Shown: in pieces, positions 47,146-60,839 of the stretch
How the letters are laid out: every line of letters starts with the position of its first letter
Position numbering within the stretch: position 1 is the first letter of the stretch
Origin: Gavia stellata
Lineage: Eukaryota; Chordata; Aves; Gaviiformes; Gaviidae
NCBI RefSeq assembly: GCF_030936135.1
Contig: NC_082597.1
Location: 77,172,495-77,236,494 of the forward strand
Length of the DNA stretch: 64,000 nt
Direction: 5' to 3'
Translations under genes and position numbers: made by a program
The notes under the pieces: model-generated
Seen by the model: the letters and a program-made list of their open reading frames with translations, nothing else
Told to the model about the DNA's origin: nothing
Database searches by the model: none

Positions 47146-48094
47146 TTTCCATCTTTTACGCATCTTCAGGTTATATCTAAACTTCCACACTACATGTTTC
47201 ACAGTGTTGCTGACTCATTTCCCACCCCTTTATGGTCCTGGAAGATGAGTGTTGTAGGGTCCTTTGAAGATCTTTGCTTACTCCATATGGGAAAAAGTCT
47301 TGATGAAAGTCTTCCAACCAAACTGTTTTTTTTCCTTGTTATTATGCAATGCTGAATGAAGTTTCCATGCTAATTGATGTCATGTCCAGTGGAAACAGCA
47401 ACAACAACAGTAGCAATAATAAGTCGCTCTTCATTAGTTTATCAGAAGACCAGATGCAGAAGGAACAAAGTCACATCAGCCAGCCCACCAGTCAGAAAAC
47501 TCAGGAAGAGAAACAGCTATTTTGTGTGGGTTAAACTAGCTGCCTGCTAGATGGAAGGCTGTAGTACAAGTCTGTGCCTACTGATCACCACTGTTCTTTA
47601 ACATTTATTTTTGTTTCTATACTTCATTCACCCTGAAAAGAGAGGTTTGTCATAGCCTCTCTGGGAAATCAATCTCAGTTTCTTTGTACATCGTAGTAAT
47701 GTAATCTCTAAAAACCTACAGAACTTTGGTGAACTTTCCATGGTGAATCTTTTTTTGCCCTTGCATCATGAAGCCAGTCCTTTAGAAAATGCTTATGAAC
47801 CTAGTCAAGACTTCAAGATTTAGAGTTCTTTAAGATCTCAGAACTCAATGAGAAAGCTAAATTTCATGCAGTTGCTTGTTTAGTGTCCTAAAATAATTTT
47901 CTCTTCCAGCCTTGAAAATAGGCATCTAGCTTTTTGAAGGGACTTGTTTAATTGGAGAACTACCAATTATGCTTATGTTTGTTGTCCATACATGGCTCTA
48001 TTTAATGAGAAGGTGAGCTATCTAGAAATTAAAAGACTGGGGCCCCAGATCCTACCTTTCCATTTCTGGTTACAGCCCTGCCCTTCTGTCTTAC
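47146..48094. other. Intron sequence, nothing recognised
   Basis: AT-rich; a short CAA/AAT-rich stretch at about 47395-47421. An open frame at 47349-47534 with Ser/Asn repeats has no domain and is most likely chance. Confidence 0.5.
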
Positions 48095-48215
48095 TTCACC
48101 TTTTGTAAAAATAAGCGCAAGCTAGAGATATCCCTCCTTTATAAAACAAGTTAATCAATAGTTGCAAAGTACTTAGAGAATGCTGGAGTAAGGTCTGAGT
48201 GAATGCCAACCAGTA
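48095..48215 (+). mobile_element. Possible ancient SINE/LINE tail relic
   Basis: TTTTGTAAAAATAAGC, GATATCCCTCCTTTATAAAA, AAGTTAATCAATAGTTGCAA and AGTACTTAGAGAATGCTGGA follow the order of the TGTAAAATGGG...TTAATTAATGTTTGTAAAG...TTTGAGAT...GGATGAAAGG tail. Similarity is weaker than at 36372-36500; tentative. Confidence 0.35.
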
Positions 48216-49404
48216 TTAACGTAGTGTGTTTACCTGTAGCCATCTGCATTTTTATTTATGACCTGTACACAATTAGATTGTACTTCCGCTTAAGATGTTT
48301 TAGTTGCAAAGTAAACCATGAGAGCTTGATCGGTTTGCGTAACATGCCAGTCTCTAAGGCCTTTTAAATATGTACCATTTGTGTGTGGTTAAATATTTTC
48401 AATAGCACTTGGGTATTTTGACCTCTATTATTATCTAGAACTCAGTGGTTATTTTGAATTACATAGAAGAAATGGGACACTGTTTTGTCTCAGAAACCCA
48501 TGCTCTAACTCTCCTGGGCTCCAAGGGCAAGATTTCAAGAGCCAAGTTGAGCCTCTACTCACTAACAAAAATTTAACTGCCTTAAATGTTAATTACACTG
48601 GTATTATCATCAAGCAGGGAGCATCCATTTTGAAATGCAAGCTGCAAAGCACAGAAGCTGCTATTTAGGAATTAGTATTTGCAACACCGGTATCTTGGAC
48701 CATGGATTATCAGTATAGATGATGAGGGAGAGGAGTAGAAAAACATTAGGTGCTTCATGAGAAATTTGGGAATACCAAGATGTTAAATGTGTCCAGAGCA
48801 ATCTTGAATTTTAAGGGTGGCTGTGTTTGGCCTGGGGGGCTGATGCTTTTGACAGTGCACCATACGGTGTTGGTTGCCAGATCTGGATGAGCAGGGCATC
48901 AGTGAGAATGCAACGTACTTCCTTCTAGTGTAGCCCAGACACTGGGAACCATTGGGGGTTTTTTCCATATAAAGGCTGGACACCGTGATTTTTTTCATAA
49001 AAAGCTAGGCACAGGAAGATGCACTCTGGTTTCACCCCAGCAAAACCCTGGACATGGCCAGAACATATTCACAGTCCTGGAAGCAATCTTGTGTAAAGAA
49101 TAGCCATAGTTGCTATGAATGTAAAACAAAGACCTTGGTTCCTCAATAGCATTTATTGTAAATTGGAAAGCTTCTGGATGGAAAGTACTTTTAAACACCC
49201 CAATTTATTCTGGGCTGCTATGAGAAAAGTCAAACTGGCAGATAGAATAACCCAAATAATTCTTTATAATGATTCTATATAATGTACTTTTGACTGCTAA
49301 GCCTCCCCAAAGATGAAGCCATTTTCCAGAGGGGTTTAATTTGTTTTTCAGTAACATACAAAATCATAACATAGAAGTAAAAATACAGCAAGCAAGAACA
49401 GCAG
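48216..49404. other. Intron sequence, nothing recognised
   Basis: AT-rich intron DNA with short chance frames. No feature is recognised. Confidence 0.5.
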
Positions 49405-49556
49405 AGGGGTGTCAGAGAATCCATCCTTAGATGTTTTCAAGACTTGGCTAGACAGTCGTGACTGACCAGATCTACTGGTGGTGAGTGGTAGGGAGTGGTA
49501 GGTTGGACTAAAGATCTCCAAAGGTCCTTTTCGAGCAATGCTTCTGTGATTCTGTC
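49405..49556 (+). mobile_element. CR1 LINE 3' end fragment
   Basis: Short plus-orientation CR1 end: ATCCTTAGATGTTTTCAAGA, CTTGGCTAGACAG, AGGTTGGACTAAAGATCTCC, AAAGGTCCTTTTCGAGCAAT, then GCTTCTGTGATTCTG. It corresponds to the CR1 segment GGAGATTTTCAAGACCCGGC...GGTTGGACTAGA...CCTTCCAAC...ATTCTRTGATTCT. Only about 150 bp remain. Confidence 0.85.
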
Positions 49557-51771
49557 AGTCCCAATATGGAGCTAGAGCTAGGTGTCAGTGTTGGTACCTG
49601 AAATGAACAGGTATCAACGAAGTCCCTACAATAGGGAGCTCTGCTGTTGATATCAAACTCCCTACAAGCAGTAGATGGTCCCGATAGGTGGTTTGGAAGT
49701 CAGGAAGCTGGGATAATAGTGGAAATTTGAATTTGGATTTGAAGGAGAAGGTCTTTTCTGTGTCATCAGACTGGATATTATCTCTATGATGACATCATTC
49801 ATGCAACGATTTTAATAAATAATTAGTGAGTGTTTCAGTTATAGATTTTCAGCCTTCTATTATAGTTCATTACCCCCACAATGTGTTATTATTTTTCAGG
49901 TAAGAGTTTTAGTGTTCGCTACAGCTGGAATGAAGATAGGCTATACAGTCCACTTGTGCCTCTGCACTGCTAAAGATTTTAATTGCACAATTACACACTG
50001 TGTTTGCACAAAAACCCCTGATGCATTCAGTGAGTAAGATCTGCTGTGCTTGCTGAATGAGTCAACTATATATTATTCCTTTTATAGTCATTATTCAGAA
50101 TTGCCATGTAGAAATAAACGCCTATAAAGGTGCATGTACATTTTTGTATCAACATGAGAACACCTCTCTGAGGTTCATACTTGCATGTATGATCCTGAGT
50201 GTTGCTACATCTGCTTTTCTGCTGCACAAGGTTCCAATAATGGACTCTGCCCTACTACGTGTTTTTTCCACTGAGATTTTTACAACTCAAGGAGTAAGTT
50301 GGCCCTCTGTTCTCCTGTTGCATGCAATAACTAACGATAAGACCTGAAGACTAGTGAATTGACCCCTGATGAATAATCAGAAGCTGTTTGTGTCTGGCAA
50401 ATGTTATACTGGCTGTTCCCCCAATGTCTAATGTTGCACCCCTGCCTCAAATTTATAGAAAAGATGTGCATCTGCAGAAGAACAGGTATTCTGTGTTATC
50501 CTCTGATCTTGTGGAAAATGGCAGGAATTCCAGTGGCATTTTCTATTAAAAGGTGGATTATTGTGCATTAATGGCATGGTAAGAGTACACATTTTACTTG
50601 ACATAGCGAGAGAAACGCAAGTGGCAGAAGGAAAACATCTTCTCCATAGCCACTGAATTTCCATAATGCTTCTAAGCAGCTGTACACAACTGCAAGAGAA
50701 ACTTTAGTCCTCCTGCTTTCAAACAGGCATACAAGGTGGCAGGAGAGCATTTTATCTCTTTCAGTGCTTTTTTTCATTTTCCACAATGTGGGAAAGGAAG
50801 GGACAATCAAAGCCCTCTTGCCAAACTTATGACAATTTCATTATTCTAAATGACGTATTGGCCTGGATAGCTTAAAGAAGCCCTTTAGTATGAGATTGCC
50901 TCCAGACTCATTACCCAGAGACTGGCTTTTTGCTTGGCTTTGATTATCTGGAGGGATCTATTCCTGTGAAACAGAACCTCATTTTTCTTTTTGCAGAATC
51001 ACAGGTTTTTCTAGTGTCTATGTATTCTCATTTCCGCCTTCATTCTTTTGTTATAGGCCATCTGGAACTTAGAAACTTTCATTTCCCAGTCAGGGAAAAT
51101 GGGAGAGCAAAGATTAATATCAGCCTAGAAAGACATTTGTGACCATTTTTCCTGAAGTGACAGATGCCCAGACTGGACTCCTGGGTTTTTGTAGCTTTTC
51201 TCCAATGGAATGTTGATTAGATGTGGCGCCCGCATGTTTACACACGGGCCAACAGCTCTCGTACAACACTGTTGTTTAGATAATGGGAACTGAGTGAAGA
51301 AAGTTAGGGGTGTGTATGTGGGGAATGTTTTTTTTCTGTTCAAGTATTGTTTTTACTGATCAGCTTTCTGGGTCAGGGCCATTCAGTGAGCTCTGGCTAT
51401 GTCAGAGAAGATGGTGGAATTCCTTCTGGTGTAAGACATCAACCTGTAGGTTGCATTAGTGAGTATCAGCCACCAGCTCAGCCCAAAGCAACCTTGACAG
51501 GGGGCTTATTCTCCAAATCATCATCCCACTTTGGTGTGAGGGCTGGAAATTTGTTTGAACCTATTGGCCCTTTTCCTGGTGCACTGCAGCTACCTGTACT
51601 GTTCCAGTATGCAGCCAAGTGTCTTCACTTCAGCTGCATAGTCCAGTGTGATCAGTAGTGCTTAGCTATCGGTGTGTAACTCTCATCTGATTTGTTATTT
51701 TCTTGTCTGATTTCTTTTTTCATCACAAAGTAGGTGACTGTGTTATGCTCCTTCGCAAATGTTCTCTCTCT
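49557..51771. other. Intron sequence, nothing recognised
   Basis: AT-rich intron with short frames only. Confidence 0.5.
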
Positions 51772-51802
51772 CATGTGTGTGCGCACGCACACATGTGTGT
51801 AC
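51772..51802. repeat. Alternating purine-pyrimidine (GT/CA/GC) tract
   Basis: 31 consecutive bases alternate strictly between pyrimidine and purine: CATGTGTGTGCGCACGCACA followed by CATGTGTGTAC. It contains a GT half, a GCGC centre and a CA half, so it is close to palindromic. Such tracts are candidates for left-handed Z-DNA or cruciform formation. Confidence 0.9.
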
Positions 51803-54800
51803 TTTGGATAGAAAGACTGGTAACTTCCATGTGTAATTGAGGTAGTTTCAAAGAGCACGCAAAGGGCAAAATGAGGCAGACTTAATTTTTGTTTCACACT
51901 GACTCTAGGCCACCCATATCCTAGGTCTCCGTTTCAGTGCCTTCCTCCTCCATCTTTTCAAGAACAGCTATAATAGTCTCTTTCATTCCTCACTGAACTC
52001 AGTTTCCATCAGTAAAATAATGTAACAAAGATTTATAGATTCATTTCATGAGAGGGACACGCTTTCATTTTGCCAGTGATGAATCATCTAATGTTTACTT
52101 TCCCAGACCTTGTACAAATCTTTACAGTCATTGAGGTGAACATCAATTAAAATGAAATTGTATTAAAATAAAGTATTGACTTCATTTAACATAATATACC
52201 TCCCAAGTTGGGAGTGTGGCTTCCAGATAGAGCAGAGCAGTAGCAGCAGTGCAAGATGTTGTATTGCAGGTTTCATTCCCTGTAAAATTCTGCCTCAGAG
52301 TGACCACTCTGATTCTTAGTTCTTATGCCCCCTTTCAAATCTGAAAAAAAACTATTCAGTACCTTGCACATGACTAAAATAATAGGAACTCAAAAATTTA
52401 CGTTACTGGACAAAACCATACTAGACGTTTTTCTAAGTAAAATAGCTGATCCTGCTGTGTTCTCTTCTTTCTGCACCCTCACTTCGTCAAAATATAAAAA
52501 TACAAATAATTAAAGTGCAATTGCTTCTGTACTGTTTTCTAAAGCATAAAATACCACTCTAAAATTCTTGCAAACCTCAGATTAAGTAGAGTTTTGAGCA
52601 GGTGGCTCGTTTTCATGTCTAGCTCTGTCAGTGCTACAGTTTTGTGTGGATGGATGTGGAAATGCTGGATGTGGATATATCACAGAGTGCTGGGCTTTGG
52701 TTGCTCAGAAATATGTTTTAAAAATGGTAGATGTTCCCTGATTTTTAAAGTTGGGCACTATTTGAATTTTTTTTGATTAGTGACTTTGAGGCAGGCAACA
52801 TAAACGAGTAATTTAGGTAGACTGGCATGGTTCTTGAAGAAAATGAAAATCATCAGTGGGAGTAATAGACTCCACTCATTATTTAGAATTGAGGCATCTC
52901 AAGTTTCAGAAATTTTGGGGAGAAGGTTGGCATCTAAGCCTACCTGATGTGGCTGCATTACTATGGTTAGAATGCTAAAGATGTTTTATTTCAGGCATTC
53001 AGTAAAAGGTAGGTAAGATGTGACAGATGTGTGAGAAATAGCATGTGTTTAGAAGAGAGAAAGCAAAATTCATCATCCTGTTAAAATACATTAATTAACA
53101 GTCTGAGGCACATAGATACAGGCTTACTTGTATTTTAGTAGAATGCTGGAGTGATATTTTTATTTTCTCTTCCATACTTATCAGAAACTATTTCCCATTT
53201 TGGAAAGTGCTGCTTCTAAAAACACTTAAACCCACAATACACTGTAGTTTAGTTTGCAGCATACGGAAGATCGTAAGAATGGTTTTTCCTGCAAAATTAT
53301 TTTGATCTATTAAATTCAGCTGTTCAGGGAAGGTGGTGGGGAGAAATGTAAGATACTGAACTCCTGAAGTGTGAAAGGTTTTCCAGTGGCAGAAAGCGAG
53401 ACTAAAGAGTGCATTCTGGCTGTTCTAACATCAGAAACAGATCACTGGGTCGTTTTTCTCCTCATTTTTTCTTTTTTTTTTACTGATGACACTTTGCTAA
53501 AATTGGTGCATTTCGTGTGATAAACATGTCTTGGAAAGCGTTTTTTTTACATGACTTGGAAATACAGGAAATGTGAGTCTCATTCAGTAGGCACTAGGTA
53601 TACAGGTGCTATTGCTCCTGTGAGCAATCACAGTGAATTCAGGAGAGGTCTTTTTAATGAGAACTGCAGTACAAATTAAGTGACTGAAATGAATTAGCAA
53701 GAATTATTAACATTGCTGAAAAAAATGTGTATGGAACAAAATAAAAATTTCACAGACTCCAAGAATTTTCTATAGCATGTTAATGGAATGTAGTTGTTAT
53801 TAACTAATTAAACTCTGCAATAGGGCGAATGAAAATGTAAACTGAACTACACCTAGTGTAGCCCATAAATATCATCAAAGTCAGACCAATGTGATAAATT
53901 CTAGTTATTATGTGCTCCTGAGAAATTTTATTTTTCCTGCTCCTGTGAAATTTTATTTTTCCATTTCCTACAAGATTTTTTTAAAGTCACAGCAGTTTAG
54001 AATATCCCTTTTTTCTTTTCTTGTTAACAAACGTTCCAGAAGATGTTTTCTCTCAAATAAAATTCCTTCCCAGCATTGCCCAGGGCTGAGAAGTCCGGAA
54101 CAGTTCAATCCTAGAATAGTCACAATAGAGGAAAACCAGTAAGTCAAACAGCTTTGCATGCTACTTAGTTGTACGTGTTTGCATTTTAGGGATATGGATC
54201 AATTCTCTAACACATTTCACAGTGACCTCTTGCAGAGTGAGCTTAATCAGTTCCTGAAGCCAAAGATGCTTTGCATCCACTTTGCAGTTGTGTTCCTCCA
54301 CTGTGTCTGTACAACTGTGCAGGACATTACACTGCCCATGTGTGCGTGTACGCTCAATATAGACCAGAAGTTATGTTGATTTCACATAACATTTTTGGGC
54401 AGGTTCTGTTACTTGTAATGTCTGAACACATTGTGTGGCTTTATATTTCTGTATCTGAGTGGGGATTTGCATTTGCTTGTTTTGTTGCAAATGTTTCTGG
54501 CTTTAGTTAAATTTGAGAGCTGTCGAAAAATACATTGCTTTAGTTTAATTAGCTTGGTAGAAAAAAGTCCTTTCTCGGGCAGTAATTATTAGTTGTATAT
54601 TATTAAAAGGAAGTAGTTCACATTCAGTTACTTAGCAGAAATAATTGAATCTTCTGATCCAGTAAACTAGCTCACTTTGGATTCAGCTGGTTTTTAATTT
54701 AAGACCTATAGAAGAGGAGACCTGTAATCTCACTACAGGGAATTGGCTTCACTTTCCTGCAGTTCATAAACCACAAGAGTGAAATTGCAATCCCCCACAG

Positions 54801-55083
54801 CAGTTTTCTCTTTATTTTTCACATTTGCTTGAAAGTTTAATTTTATGAGACAGAGCTGATTTTAAAGTTTAAAGTGCTTTTTTTTGTTGTTTTGGTGCAT
54901 TTTTCCCATTTTTTTCTTGAACAAAAGGACTACCAGCTCTATCTGTAGTCTGGGCTGTAGTCTCAGACAGCAGCAATTTCAGGATGTTTCAAAGATGTAA
55001 ACACAGTTGGGTACTGCAATGAGCCCTTTGGCGATATTCCAAGAGAAACACAAATAGCTAACTAGTTTGGAGCGGATCTACAA
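51803..55083. other. Intron sequence, nothing recognised
   Basis: AT-rich intron with short chance frames. No gene or clear repeat. Confidence 0.5.
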
Positions 55084-55165
55084 GGAGCTGATTCTCAGCT
55101 GGAGTAAACTGGCAGAGCTCCACTGGCTTTTGAGCCCTTTACACCTGGTGAGAATCAGCCTCCCT
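55084..55165. mobile_element. Palindromic MITE-like relic
   Basis: The left arm AGCTGATTCTCAGCTGGAGT and the complement of the right arm, GGCTGATTCTCACCAGGTGT, agree at most positions and are followed on both sides by AAA. The centre has CAGAGCTCCACTGGCTTTTG, corresponding to the TAGCTCCATTGACTTCAATG core of a palindromic repeat family common in sauropsids. It looks like a short non-autonomous DNA element relic. Confidence 0.6.
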
Positions 55166-58100
55166 ACTTCACAGTAGCTTGTGTGTATGCATTTTCCCTC
55201 GGTTTTTACATGGGAGACGGGTTACTACATCAAGAAGTAGATGGTGACTTTACATTATGCTCTATGTGAAGAACTGTAAGTAGAGCCACCACCACAGGAA
55301 CTAATTGTAACACAGTTATCTAAGTTCTTTCTCTTTTCCCAGACCAGATTTTGAGGGGAAAAGTAATTTACCACTTGTTGTGAAGCTGTTTAACATCAGA
55401 ACACTTCCTTTGGATTTGTTGTTCATAAATTAATTTTATTTAATAAATTAGCATCGTTTAATATGAATTAATATGGGGATTTTCTTCCCCAGTAAGAAAT
55501 GAGAATAAATTGGAACCAATATTAAAACAGAGGGCTGCACCTGTGTGTATCAAATATTTCTAATTACATCATTTACAACAGATAAGTATATGATTGTTTT
55601 TAAGGTTATCTCAGAATTCCTAGCTAGCTGGATGAGCATCCAGGTGTTAAAGCTGTACCTTTTTGGTATAGAAAGTTATATTGCAGCAGTTGGTTTCCAC
55701 CACTGCACTGTGGGGTGAATTTAGGACTGCAGGAAAACAGGAATTTGGAATTTAGGATTGCTTGGATGTTGTTTGCTTCAGGTAGAAACATGGCATATGA
55801 AGTATCAGTATGTGCTTTTCTAAACAAGAAGTGAGTTCATCTGTTGCTAAATTGAAAATGTTAAAAATAATACACTTCATGCATATATGCACACATGCTG
55901 TATTAATTTATTAGTTTTGGAAGCATTTTTATACTTGTTTAACTCAAAATGGCTTTGAATTTTCTAAGGAAAAGAAGGTAAAAAAACAAAAAGGAAAGGA
56001 AAAGGAAAGAACTGGCAGACAGTTAGTCCATATGGCCTAATTACTCCTGGTATTTGGAGTAAAGAATGTAAACCTGGTGAGTTACTAAACTGAGAAGTGG
56101 CTACTATGAGGGCCTTTTTTATCGATTCTCCGTGCACCTATTACACATCCTACATATTTTAGTCACGTTTCATCTGGGAGAGTCCCTCCAGGAGCTGCAT
56201 CATAAAAAACCCCAGAAGTATAGCGTCTCCATTTGAAGGGATATTCCGTCTCCTCAGTTAGCAAACTTCTGCAAAGTCTTAGAGGACTACAGTAAGCACT
56301 AACTAGCTGGATATGTGGACGAACATTCTTTTTCTTTAGCTGTCTGGTCATCTGATAGTGAAAAACTGTGAAGATGCCATGCGTAGATGGGCCTCAAGTT
56401 ATTTTTCCTTACTGATTGGCCCATTCATGGCAAGTTTCACATTTAAAATGAGATGATGACTGTACTGTGGACAGAGGGGCTGTTAACTCCTCCTCCCTGT
56501 TAACCCTTCTTTCTGTGACTATCAGCTCTCAGTATCTGAAGTACAGTCTGGATAACCTATTTTTACATATTGAGAATCAGAGAGACTGAGGGAACAGGCT
56601 CACACATCAGGATCTCAAGACCTTAGCCTTGCATTAAATTCATAAGACTGTACTGAAAGTCTGTACCCTCAGTATTGAATCTCTTGGCTAATTATTCCAA
56701 ATTAGCTTGTACGTTTGTTTGTTGGGTTTATTTTATTATTTTAAAAAAAATATCAGATGGGATATTATCATTTGGCTCCCAGCAGAATGAAATAAACTGT
56801 TTGCATTTGGTGTTAGCATGTTTTAAATTCAGTCTTTCATTAATTTTTCTCCTTACCTGTTATCTTCTGTTTTCTTCTTATGAAGATTAAGTAATTTAAT
56901 TTTATTTTTCATTGTTTTATAACAGATTAATATTTAGAAATGATCGGTTCCTGTTAGTCGCAGCTCATTCTTTCTTCTTTCCAGTCAGAGATGTATGAAA
57001 TCCTTTACTAAATAAAAGAGGAATGATTTCATGTGTAACTCATATTGCAAAAGAAATAGTTACTGACAAACGGCCATATTCTGATTTTCACCCTCCTTTC
57101 CCTTTGTGAAAACAATAATTTAATTTGGTTCAGAGTTTCAAGGATGACAACCTTGGGTGCAAAGCAAGTAAGGCAAACAAAGAAGAGCACAGCAAACTTG
57201 CCCATGGAAGAAATGTTGTCTGTTGTGGCCAACAGACTCATAAAAGATCTGAGTTCAATTTGCTGCTCAGTACAGCCTCCTGAACTAACGCTGTGTAAGC
57301 CATCTCGTGTCCTAGCACCTACATTCCCTTCCCTTCTGCTTTCTCCTTTCCACCTGCTGAGCTCTACTTCGTGGCCGTGTGTTCCAAGGGATAATCTTAT
57401 ATGAGATTAACCATCATTTGCATTTATTAGTTTTAAGTATAAGGCCTTAGCTTTCATTAAAAAAGCCCTGGTTCCTATATTATGAATGAGTGAATCTAAG
57501 TTTCTTTTTTGCGTAATTTAATTCTTTTTGTATACTGCTTTTATACCTCTTCTCTAAAATTATACCACCCTGTCTCTCTCGCATGGAAGTTAGTCATAAG
57601 TCTCCTCATACTCCTCAAAATTTCTGAAACCTGTTTTTCTTTAAATCTCAGTTGTGCTGTTACAATCCTCAGATGCCAAGATGTTGAACTGTATTTCAAA
57701 GCCTGTAAACAAACAGTGCCCTGCCAGTCCTTCTTGGCACTAATGGCCTAATAGCTAGTTTCCTGCCTGCTTTGGATAGTCCTCTTGAATGAGAGGAAGA
57801 AAAGACAGAAAGATGAGTATTACTTCACAACTGCTTTAGATATAGAAACAGCCAATACCTCACAAAAAAAAAAAAAAAAAGGTGAACTTTTATGAATCCT
57901 TCCTTGGAGAGAAAATTGAGTGAAAAGCAGTAGAAATACTCAGTGAACCGGGTAGTTACTTACTGAGGAAAGGCTAAAAAGGCAATTACAGAGATTGAGT
58001 AAATTTGACTAATGCACTGATGGGGAATGTAAAAATATGAACACCCGAAGGATGTGAACACCAGGCAGACAAGGAAGGTGTACAGTGTATATAGTACTGT

Positions 58101-60814
58101 ATACCCATGCTCACAGGACTGTAGCTAGTTATAATAGTAAGATTAAATCAATACCAGGAAAAATTAGACTTAAATGTCCAACAGTGAGATTTCTTGGGCT
58201 GTGAATCAGGATGTGTTGGAGTTTTGCCTGTGATTGCCAGTGCTGAACCTAACTGCTTTTTGGTGCTCCATGGCCCTCGACCGCTCACTTGTACCAGTAT
58301 GGCTTTCAGCATGCACAGTCCAATCTTCTAAATATTGAATATGTGCAGCTCTGCGATTGTCAGGAAGGAGAGCAGGAATGAGAAGACTGATACGGTCCCT
58401 TCTTTTCCCACAGAGCTTCTTTACAGGCACCGGCCAATATCTGTTTAATTTCTGGGAGGAGAAAAATGGCAGCTGTTGTGGAGGAAAGACTGGAGCAAGT
58501 TATGTGTGTTTGTGAACCTTTGAAATTTATTTTGTAAGCAAAGGAATTCTAGTAGGAGAACCTGCCTTTCAGCTGCAAAAAAGATTTCTTTAGGAAACTT
58601 TCTAGAAATGAGGAGGTACAATGATCTCTGCATTGTGTTTTAGTTCTGTATTTTTTGCTACTAAGGTGTTTGCAAGATGCTGCCCACCAATCCCTTTGAT
58701 ACGCTAATGGCTATTCAGTCAGTTACCACCCATAGCTCTCCGCGGGTATTGGACTGTGCGAGGGAGTTTTCCCTTGAAGTCAAAGAGAGTAATTGCGTGC
58801 CTACTGGTGGCAGGATTTGTCTTATTCAACTGGACAACCCAGATGCAGCTGATGCAGTAAATCTCGCAGTCCTGAAGTTCTTGTGGTAGCTGACACCCCA
58901 CAAGCACTACGGGCAGTGCTGTGGTGGGAATATTTCTTTGCCTGCCTGCTGGCTGCCTGCCGTGTTCATCTATAGCCGATGACCAACTACTGTGGAGGGT
59001 CCCCTTGAGCTGGTAAGTATTCAGAGAGGAAGGAATCCGTTCTTTAAGTTAAAAAATTTAAATTGAACCAAGGTAATGGAGAATCAGATTTCACTCTCTC
59101 ATTGCTTGTAATAGAAAAATCCATGCACATGGATGGTTTTCCCTAGTCAAGCATCCTGTTTTTTTGTGTCCCCTTTTTGTATGTCTGCTGAGCAGATTGA
59201 GATGTGTACCAGTGGTTTGAAAATTTGAAACCAGTGGTTTGAAAAACCTTCGATTTTCACATAAATTACAGGTCAAATCTGTGTAGTGCATCACCACCCT
59301 TTACAGTAAATCACACGTAAAACTAAGTTATGCCCCATTTAAATGACAAAAGAATTCTTGGACTACATGGTAGCTCTTTGCAGTAGTAGCCGAATAAAAG
59401 AAGAAAAACTAATAAATAATTAAGGTGGTAATATGTTTGACCACTTTTTTTTTTAGCATGACTTTTTTCTGTTATTATTGTAACAGAAATGCTCCTTTCA
59501 AAGACAACTAAGGCACTAATGATAGCTAAGAAGGTCATTCCTAGGAGGTTAAACTGGTTTAATTAGAATTTATGAGAAGGTTACTATAAGAGTGCAGAAA
59601 GATGTTAAGGGGTTAACCTATAAGAGATTACATTGTAGTCAGTGTTCTGTTAAAGTTTGAATTAATTTTTCCCATGGGTTTTTCACATTCTAATTTTCAA
59701 CTAAATGAGACATCTGTTTCAGAAAAGGAAAATTTGCTATGGTTGTCATAGCAACTATCATTCTGTAAGAAAATTATTCCAATGGTTACTTTAGAACAGA
59801 AAGACAGAAATTCAGTACATAAAGCAACATCCGATTGCTAGCACAAATTCTGATAATTCAGCCCTTTTTGTATGGTAGATTATTTGACCTGCAAAACTTG
59901 TTCATATGTTTTTAACATAAGGTTAATTGTGCTGTAAACAAATTCACTTCCAATATATTTTCCCCCTAGAGTCTTATATGTAGACAATCATTATTCTTAC
60001 CATAATAATAATACCGTTGAATTTCAGTAGTATGTGGAGAGACTCAAACTGTTCGCTTTAAGAAGATAAGACTTAAATCAAAGTACATTTCTACACATGA
60101 GCGCTTCACTTCAGAGGTGAAATACATTCATGATGTATGTCTTTAATTGCCAAATAAATTTTTCTTGGGTTTTTTTTTGAGAACAGCAGATTTTTCTCTT
60201 CTAGAACATACATGACAGTATTTTCTTTGTAAAACCATAAAATATTATTGAAAAGTAATTTACAAAAAAAATTTACACTTTTCCTGAGCAAGCAGTAACT
60301 GGGGATCCAGAAATTTGGTGCTTGATATGAAGACTTTAACTTTGCTTTCAGGTTCCATTGTAAATGGAAATTTTAGTCAAAGTTGTCTTTGCATGATATC
60401 CATGTTACAGACTTGATAGTGGGTATTAGAGAAGGGTTTTTTTTCCCTACTTGGGAACTTTGATGGCTGTTTTGCAATAAATTTTCAGAAGAAGGGACTT
60501 GGGGATTTATAAAATCCCTGTGTGCTTATAAAGACGGTTTTGCTTTGGGGGTGGGGGCACTGAAGTGTATGATTTGTCTTTCTTCTCTCAGATGTAAAGC
60601 ACACCAACATCCTCCGCGGAATCCTTTCTTGGACTTCAGATTTTTTTTTGCCAGAAATATTCCAGACATTTCTTTCGATCTCGGGATTGTCACAAAAGAC
60701 AGCATAATGGCAAATCACACAAGTTGTAACATCTCCCCTTCACAAAAGAACAGCTCCAGCATGCATAACTTACCAGCCCTGCGCTCAGGCAGCTATGCGC
60801 TGCAGTCACCACAA
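55166..60814. other. Intron sequence with a poly-A run
   Basis: AT-rich intron DNA. A run of 17 A lies at 57864-57880. Frames such as 58677-58889 (plus) are short and domain-free. No gene is recognised. Confidence 0.5.
57864..57880. repeat. Poly-A tract (17 A)
   Basis: Uninterrupted A17 without a recognisable retroposon body upstream. Confidence 0.95.
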
Positions 60815-60839
60815 AGGGAGGGAGGGAGGGAGGGAGGGA
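60815..60839. repeat. (GGGA)n microsatellite
   Basis: About six GGGA units in tandem; the complementary strand is (TCCC)n. Confidence 0.95.

Noticed and set aside
47349..47534. Short frame with Ser/Asn repeats (SGNSNNNSSNNKS) as a possible exon
   Set aside because: Comes from a CAA/AAT simple-repeat patch; no splice sites around it and outside the MPPED1 exon order.
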